Part shown: piece by piece, positions 43,913 to 52,427 of the stretch
How the letters are laid out: every line of letters begins with the position of its first letter
How positions within the stretch are numbered: the first letter of the stretch is position 1
Assembly: GCF_049965315.1 (NCBI RefSeq)
Contig: NZ_JBMFWL010000001.1
Coordinates: 1-64,000, forward strand
Source of the DNA: Acidithiobacillus_B sp049965315
Lineage (GTDB): Bacteria; Pseudomonadota; Gammaproteobacteria; Acidithiobacillales; Acidithiobacillaceae
Length of the DNA stretch: 64,000 nt
Direction of reading: 5' to 3'
The notes under the pieces: generated by a model
What the model saw: the letters and a program-made list of their open reading frames with translations, nothing else
Database searches by the model: none
What the model was told of the DNA's origin: nothing
Translations under genes and position numbers: made by a program

Positions 43913-44843
43913 GACTGAGCAATACTCTCCCTGCCACCAACGCGGCAAACAATAGAAACAGATAGCTGATGGACGCCGCAAATACCCGGCGGGCATACTG
44001 GTCCATCTCCTTGCCGATGGGCATCCGCCGCAGACGCAAGGCCATCCCCACGTACCATGCCCCAGCCAGCCACGCCACCGCGCCATAAATCCAGTCACCG
44101 CCCAGGAAGGCGGGTACGAGACTTACCGCCCAGGTCGCCACGGCATAGCGCAAGACCTCCCGGCGCGTCCGATCCACCCCATGAGTGACCGGCAGCATGG
44201 GGATACAAGCCTGGGCATAGTCCTCGCGACAGCAAATAGCCAAGGGCCAAAAATGGGCTGGAGTCCACACAAATATCAATAATACCAGGAATAGCGGCAG
44301 GGCTGCCAGGGTCCCGGTTACGGCCGTCCAGCCGATGAGGGGAGGCAGGGCGCCCGCCAAGCCCCCCCAGACGATATTCCAGGGCGTGCTGGGCTTGAGA
44401 TAGAGGGTATAGACCACACCGTAGCCCACCGTCCCCAACAAGGTCAGCCCCAGGGTGAGCGGATTGGTACCCCAGGAGAGCACCCCGATGGCTGCCAGGA
44501 TCAGGATCGCGGCATAGAAAATCGCGCCACCCTGGCTGATCCGTCCTTCCGCCAGGGGCCGTCGCTGGGTGCGCCGCATGTGCTGATCCAAAGACGGCTC
44601 CACGATCTGGTTGAGCACGCCGCCCGCCCCTCCGGCCAGGGCGATGCCCAGCAAGCCGGCCAGCGCCGCAGGCCAGTGCTGGGCAACCCCCGGGGCCAGG
44701 ATCTCCCCCACCGCCGCCGTAAAGACCAGAAGGGAGACCACCCGGGCCTTGGCCAGAATGAATAAATCCCGGAGCAAACCGGCGCCGCTTCTCCCACCCT
44801 GCAGGGCTGCCTCACCGTTACTGCGCACTTCTATCTTGAACAT
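43902..44843 (-). CDS. ctaB: Protohaem IX farnesyltransferase (haem O synthase)
   Basis: UbiA-family prenyltransferase of 313 residues, CyoE/CtaB type. It adds a farnesyl group to protohaem to make haem O. Visible are FILAKARVVSLLVFTAAVG, the Asp-rich motif region NQIVEPSLDQHMRRTQRRPL (Glu replaces the first Asp of the classical motif), NIVWGGLAGALPPLIGW and WTPAHFWPLAICCREDYAQA with the second acidic site. About nine transmembrane helices are visible. GAGG precedes the ATG. It follows ctaA, 214 bases away, in the quinol oxidase cluster. Confidence 0.93.
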   Translation of the reverse strand: MFKIEVRSNGEAALQGGRSGAGLLRDLFILAKARVVSLLVFTAAVGEILAPGVAQHWPAALAGLLGIALAGGAGGVLNQIVEPSLDQHMRRTQRRPLAEGRISQGGAIFYAAILILAAIGVLSWGTNPLTLGLTLLGTVGYGVVYTLYLKPSTPWNIVWGGLAGALPPLIGWTAVTGTLAALPLFLVLLIFVWTPAHFWPLAICCREDYAQACIPMLPVTHGVDRTRREVLRYAVATWAVSLVPAFLGGDWIYGAVAWLAGAWYVGMALRLRRMPIGKEMDQYARRVFAASISYLFLLFAALVAGRVLLSHGF

Positions 44844-45057
44844 GATCAGAACCTCGTCGGAATACCCGCTCCGGGCATCTTCTTGGGGATTGCACCGGAG
44901 AATTGTGGAGAATTGCCTTGGCGAAAAGACCGTCGCTGGGCCACCAGGAATCGGGAACCGGCCCTGTCACCCCTTGGCAAAGGACCTCCCCGGCGGGACA
45001 TTGCCCGTTTGCCATGCCCGGCGCGGAGCCCCCCGACGGTGGCCGTTCCCGGCCCCT

Positions 45058-46002
45058 TCAACGCCACAGCAATACAATGGCAAGGGTGATGAGAAGCACC
45101 ATGCATTGGTGGAAGGCCACAATGACCCCGGGGTTTTTCGGCTTGAGATTCACCGCGTGGAAAAGCAGGAATCCCACCGCAACCTGGGTGACCGCCAGAT
45201 AAAAGGCCACCGGATACGCCGGCATGAGCCAGCCCAAGGTGGCTACCAGCAGCAGAGCGGCCGTTACGTGCGCGGCCACGGTCCAATGGGCGAGGCGCTG
45301 AGGTTTGACAAAGACGCCGATGGCTTGGCCGAAACCGCGCTGGCCCGTGGTCATGCCGCCCAGGAACACCGCCAGGAGCAAGGGATGCAAAGCCGCCGCC
45401 GCGGCGAGATAGGACCAGAAGCCCAGCCCGGGAAAGGCCACTCCCGTCAGATAAATCAGGAATACGGTGTAGGCCAGGAGTCCGTGGGTGCCATGCACCA
45501 GGGCCGGCGCCTTGCCGGCCAGCACATAGAGGGTCCCCATGCCGAACAGGGCCGTGACGATGATCAGGCTGAGGCCGCTGATGGTGGCGGAATCCGGCGC
45601 CAGAACGACCAGGGCGAGCGCCACCAAGCCGACCAGAGTAGCCACCACCCGATGCGCCGCCTCGGGGTCCCCTTGCACCATCAGCCAAACGATATTGCGG
45701 GTATAAGGCCAGCGCGTCCCCAAGGAGAGCCCATAGCCGAAGCCCTCCACGATACTGCCGAGGAGGATCAGGACGCCGGCGAGAATGACCTCGGTCAGCA
45801 TCAGGCCGTCCACCAGCGCCCCTCTACCCACGGAAACGGTGCTAAACCCCTTCCAGATGCCGGCGGCGATGGCGGCTGTCACCAGTCCGGCGATGGCCAA
45901 GCCGATCACCCGTACGACGGCGGTCATTTCACCATCCACCGCATTGGCAATGCCGCCGCCCGCCCCCGCCTCCACCGCCTGCCGGCGAATTGCCTTTTTC
46001 AT
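45058..46002 (-). CDS. ctaA: CtaA/COX15-type haem A synthase
   Basis: Membrane protein of 314 residues with about eight transmembrane helices. CtaA oxidises the methyl group of haem O to a formyl group, making haem A. Two halves each carry histidines in the expected places: PEAAHRVVATLVG (E-x-x-H-R) and VHGTHGLLAY in the first, LAHWTVAAHVTAAL and VAFHQCMVLLI in the second. The segment GFGYGLSLGTRWPYT stands where the family has its SGLxxPDWP motif. The ATG at 46002 follows the cyoD stop by 13 bases, with GGGGGACAGG upstream. Its presence beside a quinol oxidase suggests that haem A is used. Confidence 0.82.
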   Translation of the reverse strand: MKKAIRRQAVEAGAGGGIANAVDGEMTAVVRVIGLAIAGLVTAAIAAGIWKGFSTVSVGRGALVDGLMLTEVILAGVLILLGSIVEGFGYGLSLGTRWPYTRNIVWLMVQGDPEAAHRVVATLVGLVALALVVLAPDSATISGLSLIIVTALFGMGTLYVLAGKAPALVHGTHGLLAYTVFLIYLTGVAFPGLGFWSYLAAAAALHPLLLAVFLGGMTTGQRGFGQAIGVFVKPQRLAHWTVAAHVTAALLLVATLGWLMPAYPVAFYLAVTQVAVGFLLFHAVNLKPKNPGVIVAFHQCMVLLITLAIVLLWR

Positions 46003-46015
46003 GGCCTGTCCCCCG

Positions 46016-46387
46016 TCAGTGCACCATGCCGGCCATGTCGTGCATGGTGGGCAGCATGACCATGGTGCGTTCATACAGGGTGCTGAACATCCAGGCCGTC
46101 AGGCCGATGGCCAGGATGAAGAGCGGAATGGTCAGCACCAGGGCGACGGTGTTCCAGATATGCGTTTCCGAGAGGTCCATGTGCATCAGAAAATAGATCT
46201 GCACGATGACCGCCAGTCCGGCGCAAAGGGACAAGACCAGCATCAGGCCGAAGGGAGGCATGGCATGATTCGCCACGAGGAGCAAACTCACCCCCATCAG
46301 CAGGGTGGAAATCAGAAAGGTCAACAAATAACCCCGGCCGCTCGCCACCTGCACCTCGGGGTGCTGCAACGGATCGTCATGACTCAT
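46016..46387 (-). CDS. cyoD: Quinol oxidase subunit IV (CyoD)
   Basis: Small subunit of 123 residues with three transmembrane helices, CyoD/COX4_pro type. It aids assembly or stability of the bo3 oxidase. HPEVQVASGRGYLLTFLIST and VIVQIYFLMHMDLSETHIWN are family-like. The ATG overlaps the cyoC stop by four bases. The ORF is open far upstream but only inside cyoC. The C-terminus is methionine- and histidine-rich (MVMLPTMHDMAGMVH), which is unusual but short. Confidence 0.9.
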   Translation of the reverse strand: MSHDDPLQHPEVQVASGRGYLLTFLISTLLMGVSLLLVANHAMPPFGLMLVLSLCAGLAVIVQIYFLMHMDLSETHIWNTVALVLTIPLFILAIGLTAWMFSTLYERTMVMLPTMHDMAGMVH

Positions 46388-47022
46388 ATCAACATCCCCC
46401 GCAGATAAACAAAGACGAAAACGAAGACCCATACCACGGCCTGGAAATGCCAAAAGAGGCGCAGACTCAATAACCGCCCCACGACGTCGGCGGTAAATCC
46501 GAACCGGCTGACCTGCACCAGCATCACCAGCATCCATAGCAAGCCGAAGAGGATGTGGAGCGCATGGGTTTGGGTCAGGATGAAAAAGGCCGACAAGCCG
46601 CCGCTCCGCTCGGGGGTGATCCCCATCCCGACCAGATGGACGACATCGTTGATATCCAGGGCCAGAAAGGCGCCGCCGAGGATGAGAGCGCCCCACAGAC
46701 CCGAGATGACTCCCGCCTTGTTGCCGTTCTTGAGGGCCACCATGGTAAAGCCGTAGGCCAGCACGCTGGTGAACAGGGCCAGGGTTTGCAGGAAGACATA
46801 GCCGGGTTCGACAAAATTCGCAGGAGTCGGACCACCAGCGAAGTTATGGGAATAGCTCAACACCTCCCAGGCAGCGAACAAGACCGCAAAGATCATGGCG
46901 TCGCTGAGCATGTACAACCAGAAACCGAAGGTTCTGGTGGAGATGACGTCGTGATGGTGATGACTATGATCCCAAAGCTCTACCGAACTGGGGTCGAGGG
47001 CCTTGCTTGTAGATGAACTCAT
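46384..47022 (-). CDS. cyoC: Quinol oxidase subunit III (CyoC)
   Basis: Subunit III of 212 residues, COX3 superfamily. Five transmembrane helices start after a short N-terminus with a histidine cluster (WDHSHHHHD). STRTFGFWLYMLSDAMIFAV and FILTQTHALHILFGLLWMLV are diagnostic, and WHFQAVVWVFVFVFVYL forms the last helix. It stabilises subunit I and the proton-uptake path. It lies between cyoB (67-base gap) and cyoD (4-base overlap). Confidence 0.94.
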   Translation of the reverse strand: MSSSTSKALDPSSVELWDHSHHHHDVISTRTFGFWLYMLSDAMIFAVLFAAWEVLSYSHNFAGGPTPANFVEPGYVFLQTLALFTSVLAYGFTMVALKNGNKAGVISGLWGALILGGAFLALDINDVVHLVGMGITPERSGGLSAFFILTQTHALHILFGLLWMLVMLVQVSRFGFTADVVGRLLSLRLFWHFQAVVWVFVFVFVYLRGMLI

Positions 47023-47089
47023 AGAATTACTCCACTTGCTAAATAATGAGGGGAGCGGGGCCGTCAGCAGCGACGGGCCCGCTCCGCGA

Positions 47090-49243
47090 TCAGGCTCGGG
47101 AACCTTCCGGGGAACTTATGCCGCTGCTGCCCAGGGCCCCGCCCTCTCCCTTCGCTGCCGGTTTGTCTTGGCCGTAGGCGGTGACGCCACCGGGCACCCC
47201 CGCTTCCGGGAGTTCGACCGCCGCCTGCGCCCGCTCGTGATGCGCCCGCTCCATGCGCTCCACCTCGCCCGCCGGGATGATGTAGCCGGTATCGGTGTCA
47301 AAGGAGCGGATGATGACCACAGCGATGATCAACGCCAGACTCAGGGCGCACAACCACCAGATGCGCCAGGTCAGGCCGAAGCCCAGCAGCAGGGTCAGGG
47401 TGCCGAGGATCAGGGGAATCCCCGTGTTCTTGGGCATGTGGATGTCCTCGTAGTGATCCGGACGCAGGTCGGTGAAACCATGCTCCTTGCGCCAGGACCA
47501 CTCATCCCGGGCATTGATGTGAGGAACGACGGCGAAGTTGTAGAAAGGGACGGGCGAGGGCGTCATCCATTCCACGCTATGGGTGGTACCCCAGGCATCG
47601 TGGCTCACCCAGCTCTTGGCGCGATCGCGGATACTCACATAGAGCAAGCCGAGGAAAGCAAGAACCGACAAGCTGTAAAAGGCGATGCCCAGCATCTGGA
47701 CATCCAGGAGGGGTTGCCACTGGGTGTTGAAGACATAATCCAAGCGCCGGGTCATGCCCATGAAGCCCAATGTGTACATGGGCACAAAGACCCCGACGGT
47801 ACCCGCCGTGAACAGCCAGAATACCGCCTTGCCCCATGCCTCGTTGAGCTTGAAGCCGAAGATCTTGGGCCACCAGTAAGTGACCGCGCCGAAAATGGCA
47901 TAGACGATCATCAACAGCATGGAGTGGAAATGGGCAATGACGAAGACGCTGTTATGCACCATGTAGTTGATGGCCGGAAAGGCCAGCATCATGCCGGTGA
48001 GGCCGCCCACCAGGAGCAGGAACAGGGAACCGATGGACCACAGCATGGGGGTTTCGAAACGGAGGCGCCCACGGTACATGGTAAAGGCCCAGTTGAACAC
48101 CTTCACGCCGGTGGGAATGCCCACCAGCATGGTCGCCACGCTGAAGAAGCTGATGACGGCCGGTCCGGCGCCCATGGTGAAGAAGTGATGCAGCCATACC
48201 GCCCAGGACACTCCGGCAATACCGAAGGTGGCCAGGACCATGGTGACATAGCCGAACAGGGGCTTTTCGGAAAAGGTGGGGATGATCTCCGACAGCATGC
48301 CGAAGGCCGGGAGGATCACGAAGTACACCTCCGGATGACCCCACAGCCAGAAGAGATCGGTATACAGCATGAGATTGCCGCCCAAACCGGCCGTGAAGAA
48401 ATGGGTGCCGAGATAGCGGTCGAAGCCGATCAGGGCCAAGGCCACGGTCAGGGCCGGGAAGGAGGTCAGGGCGATGATATTCGTCGCCAGGGATGCCCAG
48501 GTGAAAATGGGCAGGCGCAGCCAGGTCATGCCGGGTGCCCGCATCTTCACGATGGTCGCAAGGATGTTGATACTGCCCAGCGTCGATCCCAGCGCCGCGA
48601 GCTGCATGACCCACATCCAGTAATCGACACCCACGCCGGGGCTATAGGGGAGCTCGAAAATGGGCGCGATGCCGAACCAGCCGTTGTGGGAAAAATCTCC
48701 CACGAACAAAGACGCCATGACCAAAACCGCGGCGGCGGCCGTGATCCATAGACCCACGGCATTGAGATAGGGGTAGGCCATGTCCCGCGCCCCGACCTGG
48801 ATCGGCACGATGATGTTCATGATGCCCACCAGCAAGGGAGTGGCGGCCAGGAGGATCATGATCACGCCATGGGCGCTATAGATCTGCCCAAAGTGATAAG
48901 GCGTGAGATAACCATGCAGGGCGCCCATATATCCCGCCGCATCGGGCCCCACCGCCATGGCCTGCTGGGTCCGGATCATCAGGCCATCCATGAAGCCGCG
49001 AAAGAGCATGACGAGGCCAATGATGATGTACATGATGCCGATCTTCTTGTGGTCCACCGTGGTCAGCCACTCCCGCCACAGGTAACCCCACTTGCCGTAA
49101 TAGCTGAGGGCGGCGATGATCGCGACACCCATGATGGCCACCACCACGAAAAGGGGAGCGAGAATGGGGTTCTCATAGGGTATTTGCGACAGAGCGAGGC
49201 GCCCGAGCAAAGGGCTCCATGGCCCTTGTAGATCTACCAACAT
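47090..49243 (-). CDS. cyoB: Quinol oxidase subunit I (CyoB)
   Basis: Haem-copper oxidase catalytic subunit of 717 residues. It reduces oxygen to water and pumps protons using quinol electrons. Conserved sites are IYSAHGVIMILLAATPLLVG (low-spin haem histidine), LFWLWGHPEVYFVILPAFG (Cu-B His, channel Glu and cross-linked Tyr), WLHHFFTMGAGP (Cu-B His pair), IPTGVKVFNWAFTMYRG (K-channel Lys) and FVIAHFHSMLL (high- and low-spin haem ligands). A long hydrophilic C-terminal tail (about the last 70 residues) is rich in Glu, Gly and Ala. It starts 18 bases after cyoA. Confidence 0.97.
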   Translation of the reverse strand: MLVDLQGPWSPLLGRLALSQIPYENPILAPLFVVVAIMGVAIIAALSYYGKWGYLWREWLTTVDHKKIGIMYIIIGLVMLFRGFMDGLMIRTQQAMAVGPDAAGYMGALHGYLTPYHFGQIYSAHGVIMILLAATPLLVGIMNIIVPIQVGARDMAYPYLNAVGLWITAAAAVLVMASLFVGDFSHNGWFGIAPIFELPYSPGVGVDYWMWVMQLAALGSTLGSINILATIVKMRAPGMTWLRLPIFTWASLATNIIALTSFPALTVALALIGFDRYLGTHFFTAGLGGNLMLYTDLFWLWGHPEVYFVILPAFGMLSEIIPTFSEKPLFGYVTMVLATFGIAGVSWAVWLHHFFTMGAGPAVISFFSVATMLVGIPTGVKVFNWAFTMYRGRLRFETPMLWSIGSLFLLLVGGLTGMMLAFPAINYMVHNSVFVIAHFHSMLLMIVYAIFGAVTYWWPKIFGFKLNEAWGKAVFWLFTAGTVGVFVPMYTLGFMGMTRRLDYVFNTQWQPLLDVQMLGIAFYSLSVLAFLGLLYVSIRDRAKSWVSHDAWGTTHSVEWMTPSPVPFYNFAVVPHINARDEWSWRKEHGFTDLRPDHYEDIHMPKNTGIPLILGTLTLLLGFGLTWRIWWLCALSLALIIAVVIIRSFDTDTGYIIPAGEVERMERAHHERAQAAVELPEAGVPGGVTAYGQDKPAAKGEGGALGSSGISSPEGSRA

Positions 49244-49261
49244 AATCGGATTCTCCTTGAC

Positions 49262-50218
49262 TCAATTGGCCGTGCGAGCATTCTGCTCTTTCATGTAGTC
49301 CACCATGTTTTCCGTCATGGCCATGGGTATGGGCCAGACCTTACCATTCATGACCTCTCCCAGAATGTGATCGAACAACCCATCCTGCACGTCGGAAAAA
49401 TATTCGGGCTTGCCGGACACGTCGATGTACGGCTTGGCGTACTCCTCGAAGGCGGCATAGCTGAGATGCCGGGGGGACGCCTGGATCCGCTGGGTCCACT
49501 GCTGGAACTGTGCGGCGGTCACCGCCTTCGTGCGGAACTGCATCCAGGAGAACCCGGCGCCGCTGTAGTCCGCCGAGAAGCCCTGGTATTCCCCCACATG
49601 ATTGGCCAACAGCGCGGACTTCGTGCGCATGCCGGGCATCACGTCGATCATCCCCACGAGCTGGGGAATGAAGAAATCGTTGGTCACGGAGGTGGAGGTC
49701 AGGCGGAAGTGCACCGGAGTATGCGCGGGCACCACCAGCTCATTCACGGAGGCGATATGATATTTGGGATAGACGAACAGCCAGCGCCAGTCGGTGGTAA
49801 TGACATCCACCTCCAAAGGATCGCTCCCGGCCGCCGCATGCTCCTGGATCACGGTGGGATCGTAGGGGTTGAGGGCGTAGGTGCCCTGGACGGTGTAATA
49901 GGACAAAAAGCCTACGGCGATGATGGGGATGCCCCACACAACCACTTCAATGGCGCTGGAATGGGTCCATTTCGGGTCATACCTGCCTTTCCCATGGGAC
50001 TTGCGATAGCGCCACATGAACCAGACGATCATCAGCGCGGTGATCCCGACGATAGTCAACATGACCGCGACGTCGATGATCATGTAGTACAAGTCGGCAT
50101 GGGCCATCGGGCCCTTGGGGTCGAACAGCCAAAATCCTTGGGTCGAGCAGCCGTTCAACAGCAGTAACGGCGCCAAGGCCAAGTAGCGGACCCAATGGGC
50201 TATTTTCTCTATCCACAT
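49262..50218 (-). CDS. cyoA: Quinol oxidase subunit II (CyoA)
   Basis: Subunit II of 318 residues. The signal peptide ends in a lipobox (LLLLNGCS), so it is probably a lipoprotein. Two transmembrane helices follow (IIDVAVMLTIVGITALMIVW, VVVWGIPIIAVGFLSYY), then the cupredoxin domain (VITTDWRWLFVYPKYHIASV, GFSADYSGAGFSWMQFRTKA). The cysteine CuA site of cytochrome c oxidases is absent, which marks this as a quinol oxidase. A GGGAGGGG site stands before the ATG. It is the first cyo gene; the region upstream holds a possible -10 GATAAT near 50250. Confidence 0.95.
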   Translation of the reverse strand: MWIEKIAHWVRYLALAPLLLLNGCSTQGFWLFDPKGPMAHADLYYMIIDVAVMLTIVGITALMIVWFMWRYRKSHGKGRYDPKWTHSSAIEVVVWGIPIIAVGFLSYYTVQGTYALNPYDPTVIQEHAAAGSDPLEVDVITTDWRWLFVYPKYHIASVNELVVPAHTPVHFRLTSTSVTNDFFIPQLVGMIDVMPGMRTKSALLANHVGEYQGFSADYSGAGFSWMQFRTKAVTAAQFQQWTQRIQASPRHLSYAAFEEYAKPYIDVSGKPEYFSDVQDGLFDHILGEVMNGKVWPIPMAMTENMVDYMKEQNARTAN

Positions 50219-50373
50219 ATATAAACACCCCTCCCTGAGCGGGCAGACTATTATCCTGAACGCGATAAAAAAGAGACCATCACGCCCCGGAAAATCGAGG
50301 CGATGGACTTGTCATTCGTGGCAGCGGCATTGCGGAGACCGGCAGCGATCTCCGCCAGCGATTTCCGGCATCC

Positions 50374-50997
50374 TCAGGACCGCGCATGGGATACGGAATG
50401 ACTCACCGTGTCCATCTGCCGACGCTGCTGCAGCCGCAGGCTCCAACTCATGCCGAACATGGCGGCGGCAAAGGCGGCGGAAAAGCCGATGATGATCCAG
50501 TTGTACACTGCGCTGCCGGCATTGGGCGCCAAGGCGAAAATGAACTGCAAGGCCAGCGCCAATGCCAGGTAGGCACTGGAGCCGATGATCAGCACCATTT
50601 CCTTGTTTCTTACGCTGCGAATCACCCAAACGCCTTCGAGAACGCCAACGATGGCCACCCAGGCGAAGACGGTGAACAGCATGGGGACCAGGGTGTGGCC
50701 CCTTTGCGCCAGAAGAATGACCGCGACCCCGGCGGCAACGCCGACAATGCTCTTGCAGCCGATGAGGACGCGGTGCAGCGCCCCGCCATCCTGGGCGGAT
50801 ACCAATCCCACGAAAGAGTAGGCGCCGTCGAAAAACACATAAACCGCGAAGAACCAGACCAGCAGGGTCATGGTCTTGTCAAAGGCCAGCAAGGCAGACA
50901 GCACAAAGAGCAGGGCGGCCATGCCACGGACCATGAGCAGCGGCCACGAAAACAGGGAAAGCTGATGGACGACGGGTACCGAGGCTTGTGTATTCAT
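50374..50997 (-). CDS. HdeD-like membrane protein (DUF308)
   Basis: A 207-residue integral membrane protein with about six transmembrane helices arranged as three hairpins. LLMVRGMAALLFVLSALLAF and RVLIGCKSIVGVAAGVAVIL fit the HdeD/DUF308 repeat. HdeD in E. coli is part of the acid-resistance island, though its mechanism is unclear. It lies 155 bases upstream of cyoA on the same strand and may share its transcript. AGGAG precedes the ATG at 50997. The gene is preceded by a strongly AT-rich region. Confidence 0.78.
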   Translation of the reverse strand: MNTQASVPVVHQLSLFSWPLLMVRGMAALLFVLSALLAFDKTMTLLVWFFAVYVFFDGAYSFVGLVSAQDGGALHRVLIGCKSIVGVAAGVAVILLAQRGHTLVPMLFTVFAWVAIVGVLEGVWVIRSVRNKEMVLIIGSSAYLALALALQFIFALAPNAGSAVYNWIIIGFSAAFAAAMFGMSWSLRLQQRRQMDTVSHSVSHARS

Positions 50998-51274
50998 CTT
51001 TAAACACTCCTGTTCTTCGGCGTCTAGCGGAATTGCCAACGGCATAATAAGACAAGTTTATAGTTTTTAACTTTTCGACGTTGATAAAAATAGTGCAGAG
51101 CCATCCGCAAAGCAATAGCGGGGAGCAATAAAAAATTTTTGCCATCCTTATGCAGAATTAGTTCTATATATGGAGCTTTTAGTAACATTGGAATATTAGC
51201 TTATATTAATTTATTAACCATATAATCATATCAGTTGGTTGCGCCTGAATTAAGCAGAGACGTGCTTTAACTGT

Positions 51275-51316
51275 CCGCCGCCCCCGCCGCAGCGACGAGG
51301 GCGGCGGGGGCGGCGG
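51275..51316. repeat. Perfect 16-bp GC-rich inverted repeat
   Basis: CCGCCGCCCCCGCCGC (51275-51290) and GCGGCGGGGGCGGCGG (51301-51316) are exact complements around a 10-base loop. A flanking T-A pair extends the stem. There is no U-tract on either strand, so it is not a classical intrinsic terminator. Confidence 0.85.
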
Positions 51317-51655
51317 AACTGACGCAACAGGCGGCTTTTTCCGGCGAATAAAAAATAAGCGAATAACCGCTGGTCCGCTGGCCTAAACATTAACAATACT
51401 ATCGGCTTTAATGTTTATGGCCTTGGGAAGGGGCAAAAACCACTGCCGGATGGCGGATCGATGAAAAAAGCGCAGGATCGGCCTTGGGGAGAAATCGCGC
51501 CTGCCGGGGCGAGGGCGTCTGACGATCGGTACGACATCCCTGGCGCAAGGCCGCACCCCCGTTCCCCGATCCATCGGCCGGGACGGCAGGGAAGCACGCC
51601 CCGCAGGGGATCGTCATGCCCCTGCCTGGGCCGGTCTTTTCTTGGGCGCCGGCCA

Positions 51656-51664
51656 TGCTACACT
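51656..51664 (+). promoter_or_regulatory. Extended -10 promoter at the DJ-1-like gene
   Basis: TGCTACACT has the TGn extension and a good -10 but no clear -35. It is six bases from the ATG at 51671, so the transcript could be leaderless. Confidence 0.4.
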
Positions 51665-51670
51665 CCAAAC

Positions 51671-52417
51671 ATGCAGCCCATGTCCCAATCCATCTTGATG
51701 ATCCTCAGCGCCGCCAGCGCCATTCCACTGACGGACGGAACGATGCACCCTACGGGCTATTGGGCCGAGGAGGTTGTCGTGCCCTATGCGATGCTTACGG
51801 GGCAGGGGCTACGGGTGCGCATCGCTACCCCCGGCGGGACAGCTCCCGTGGTGGATCCCCTCAGCCTCGATCCCCGCGAACATGGCGGCGACGGCGAAAA
51901 AGTGGCCCGACTGGCGGATGCCCTGGCGCGGATTCCGGCGCTGACGGCGCCCGAGGACCTCGCCACCCTGGACGATCAGGTCATGGACGGCATTGCCGCC
52001 CTCTTCTTCCCCGGCGGTCACGGGCCCATGGTGGACCTCTGCCAGGACCCCGACGTCGCCCGCCTGCTGCGCCACTGCCACGCCCGGGGCAAACCCGTCG
52101 CCGCCCTCTGTCACGGGCCCGCCGCCCTGCTGGCCGCCCGGGATGCGTCGGGCCGCAATCTCTATGCGGGCTATCGCGCCACCAGTTTCAGCGATGCCGA
52201 AGAGGCGCAGACGGAACTCGCCGGGCGCCTCCCCCATACCCTTGCCGCTGCCCTGGGCGCGCAAGGGCTGAAGCTGAAGCCTGGTCCCGCCTGGGGGGCG
52301 CAGGTGGTGATCGATCGCGACCTGCTCACCGGCCAGAATCCGGCATCGGCCGCCCCCCTGGCGCAGGCCCTGCTGGCGGCCCTGGCTCCTCTTCCTTCCC
52401 CTGCCATTTCGCAATAA
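51671..52417 (+). CDS. DJ-1/PfpI (Hsp31-like) family protein
   Basis: Class I glutamine-amidotransferase-like protein of 248 residues. The nucleophile elbow is VAALCHGPAALLAA with the catalytic cysteine; the oxyanion region is LFFPGGHGPMVDL. These fit the Hsp31/YhbO/glyoxalase III branch, whose members act on methylglyoxal or as chaperones or deglycases; the activity here is not known. The N-terminal HPTGYWAEEVVVPYAML carries the conserved Glu of the family. A second ATG three codons later (51680) is possible. It is 10 bases upstream of rpiA and likely cotranscribed. Confidence 0.88.
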   Translation: MQPMSQSILMILSAASAIPLTDGTMHPTGYWAEEVVVPYAMLTGQGLRVRIATPGGTAPVVDPLSLDPREHGGDGEKVARLADALARIPALTAPEDLATLDDQVMDGIAALFFPGGHGPMVDLCQDPDVARLLRHCHARGKPVAALCHGPAALLAARDASGRNLYAGYRATSFSDAEEAQTELAGRLPHTLAAALGAQGLKLKPGPAWGAQVVIDRDLLTGQNPASAAPLAQALLAALAPLPSPAISQ

Positions 52418-52427
52418 GGATAAACCG

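Larger units (their letters stand above)
50998..51670. other. Intergenic region between hdeD-like and DJ-1-like genes
   Basis: About 670 bases without a supported gene. 51030-51240 is AT-rich and probably contains the hdeD/cyo promoter (a TATTAT lies near 51043 on the minus strand, with no good -35). A long GC hairpin is at 51275-51316. 51400-51655 is GC-rich with no coding signal I trust. Confidence 0.6.
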
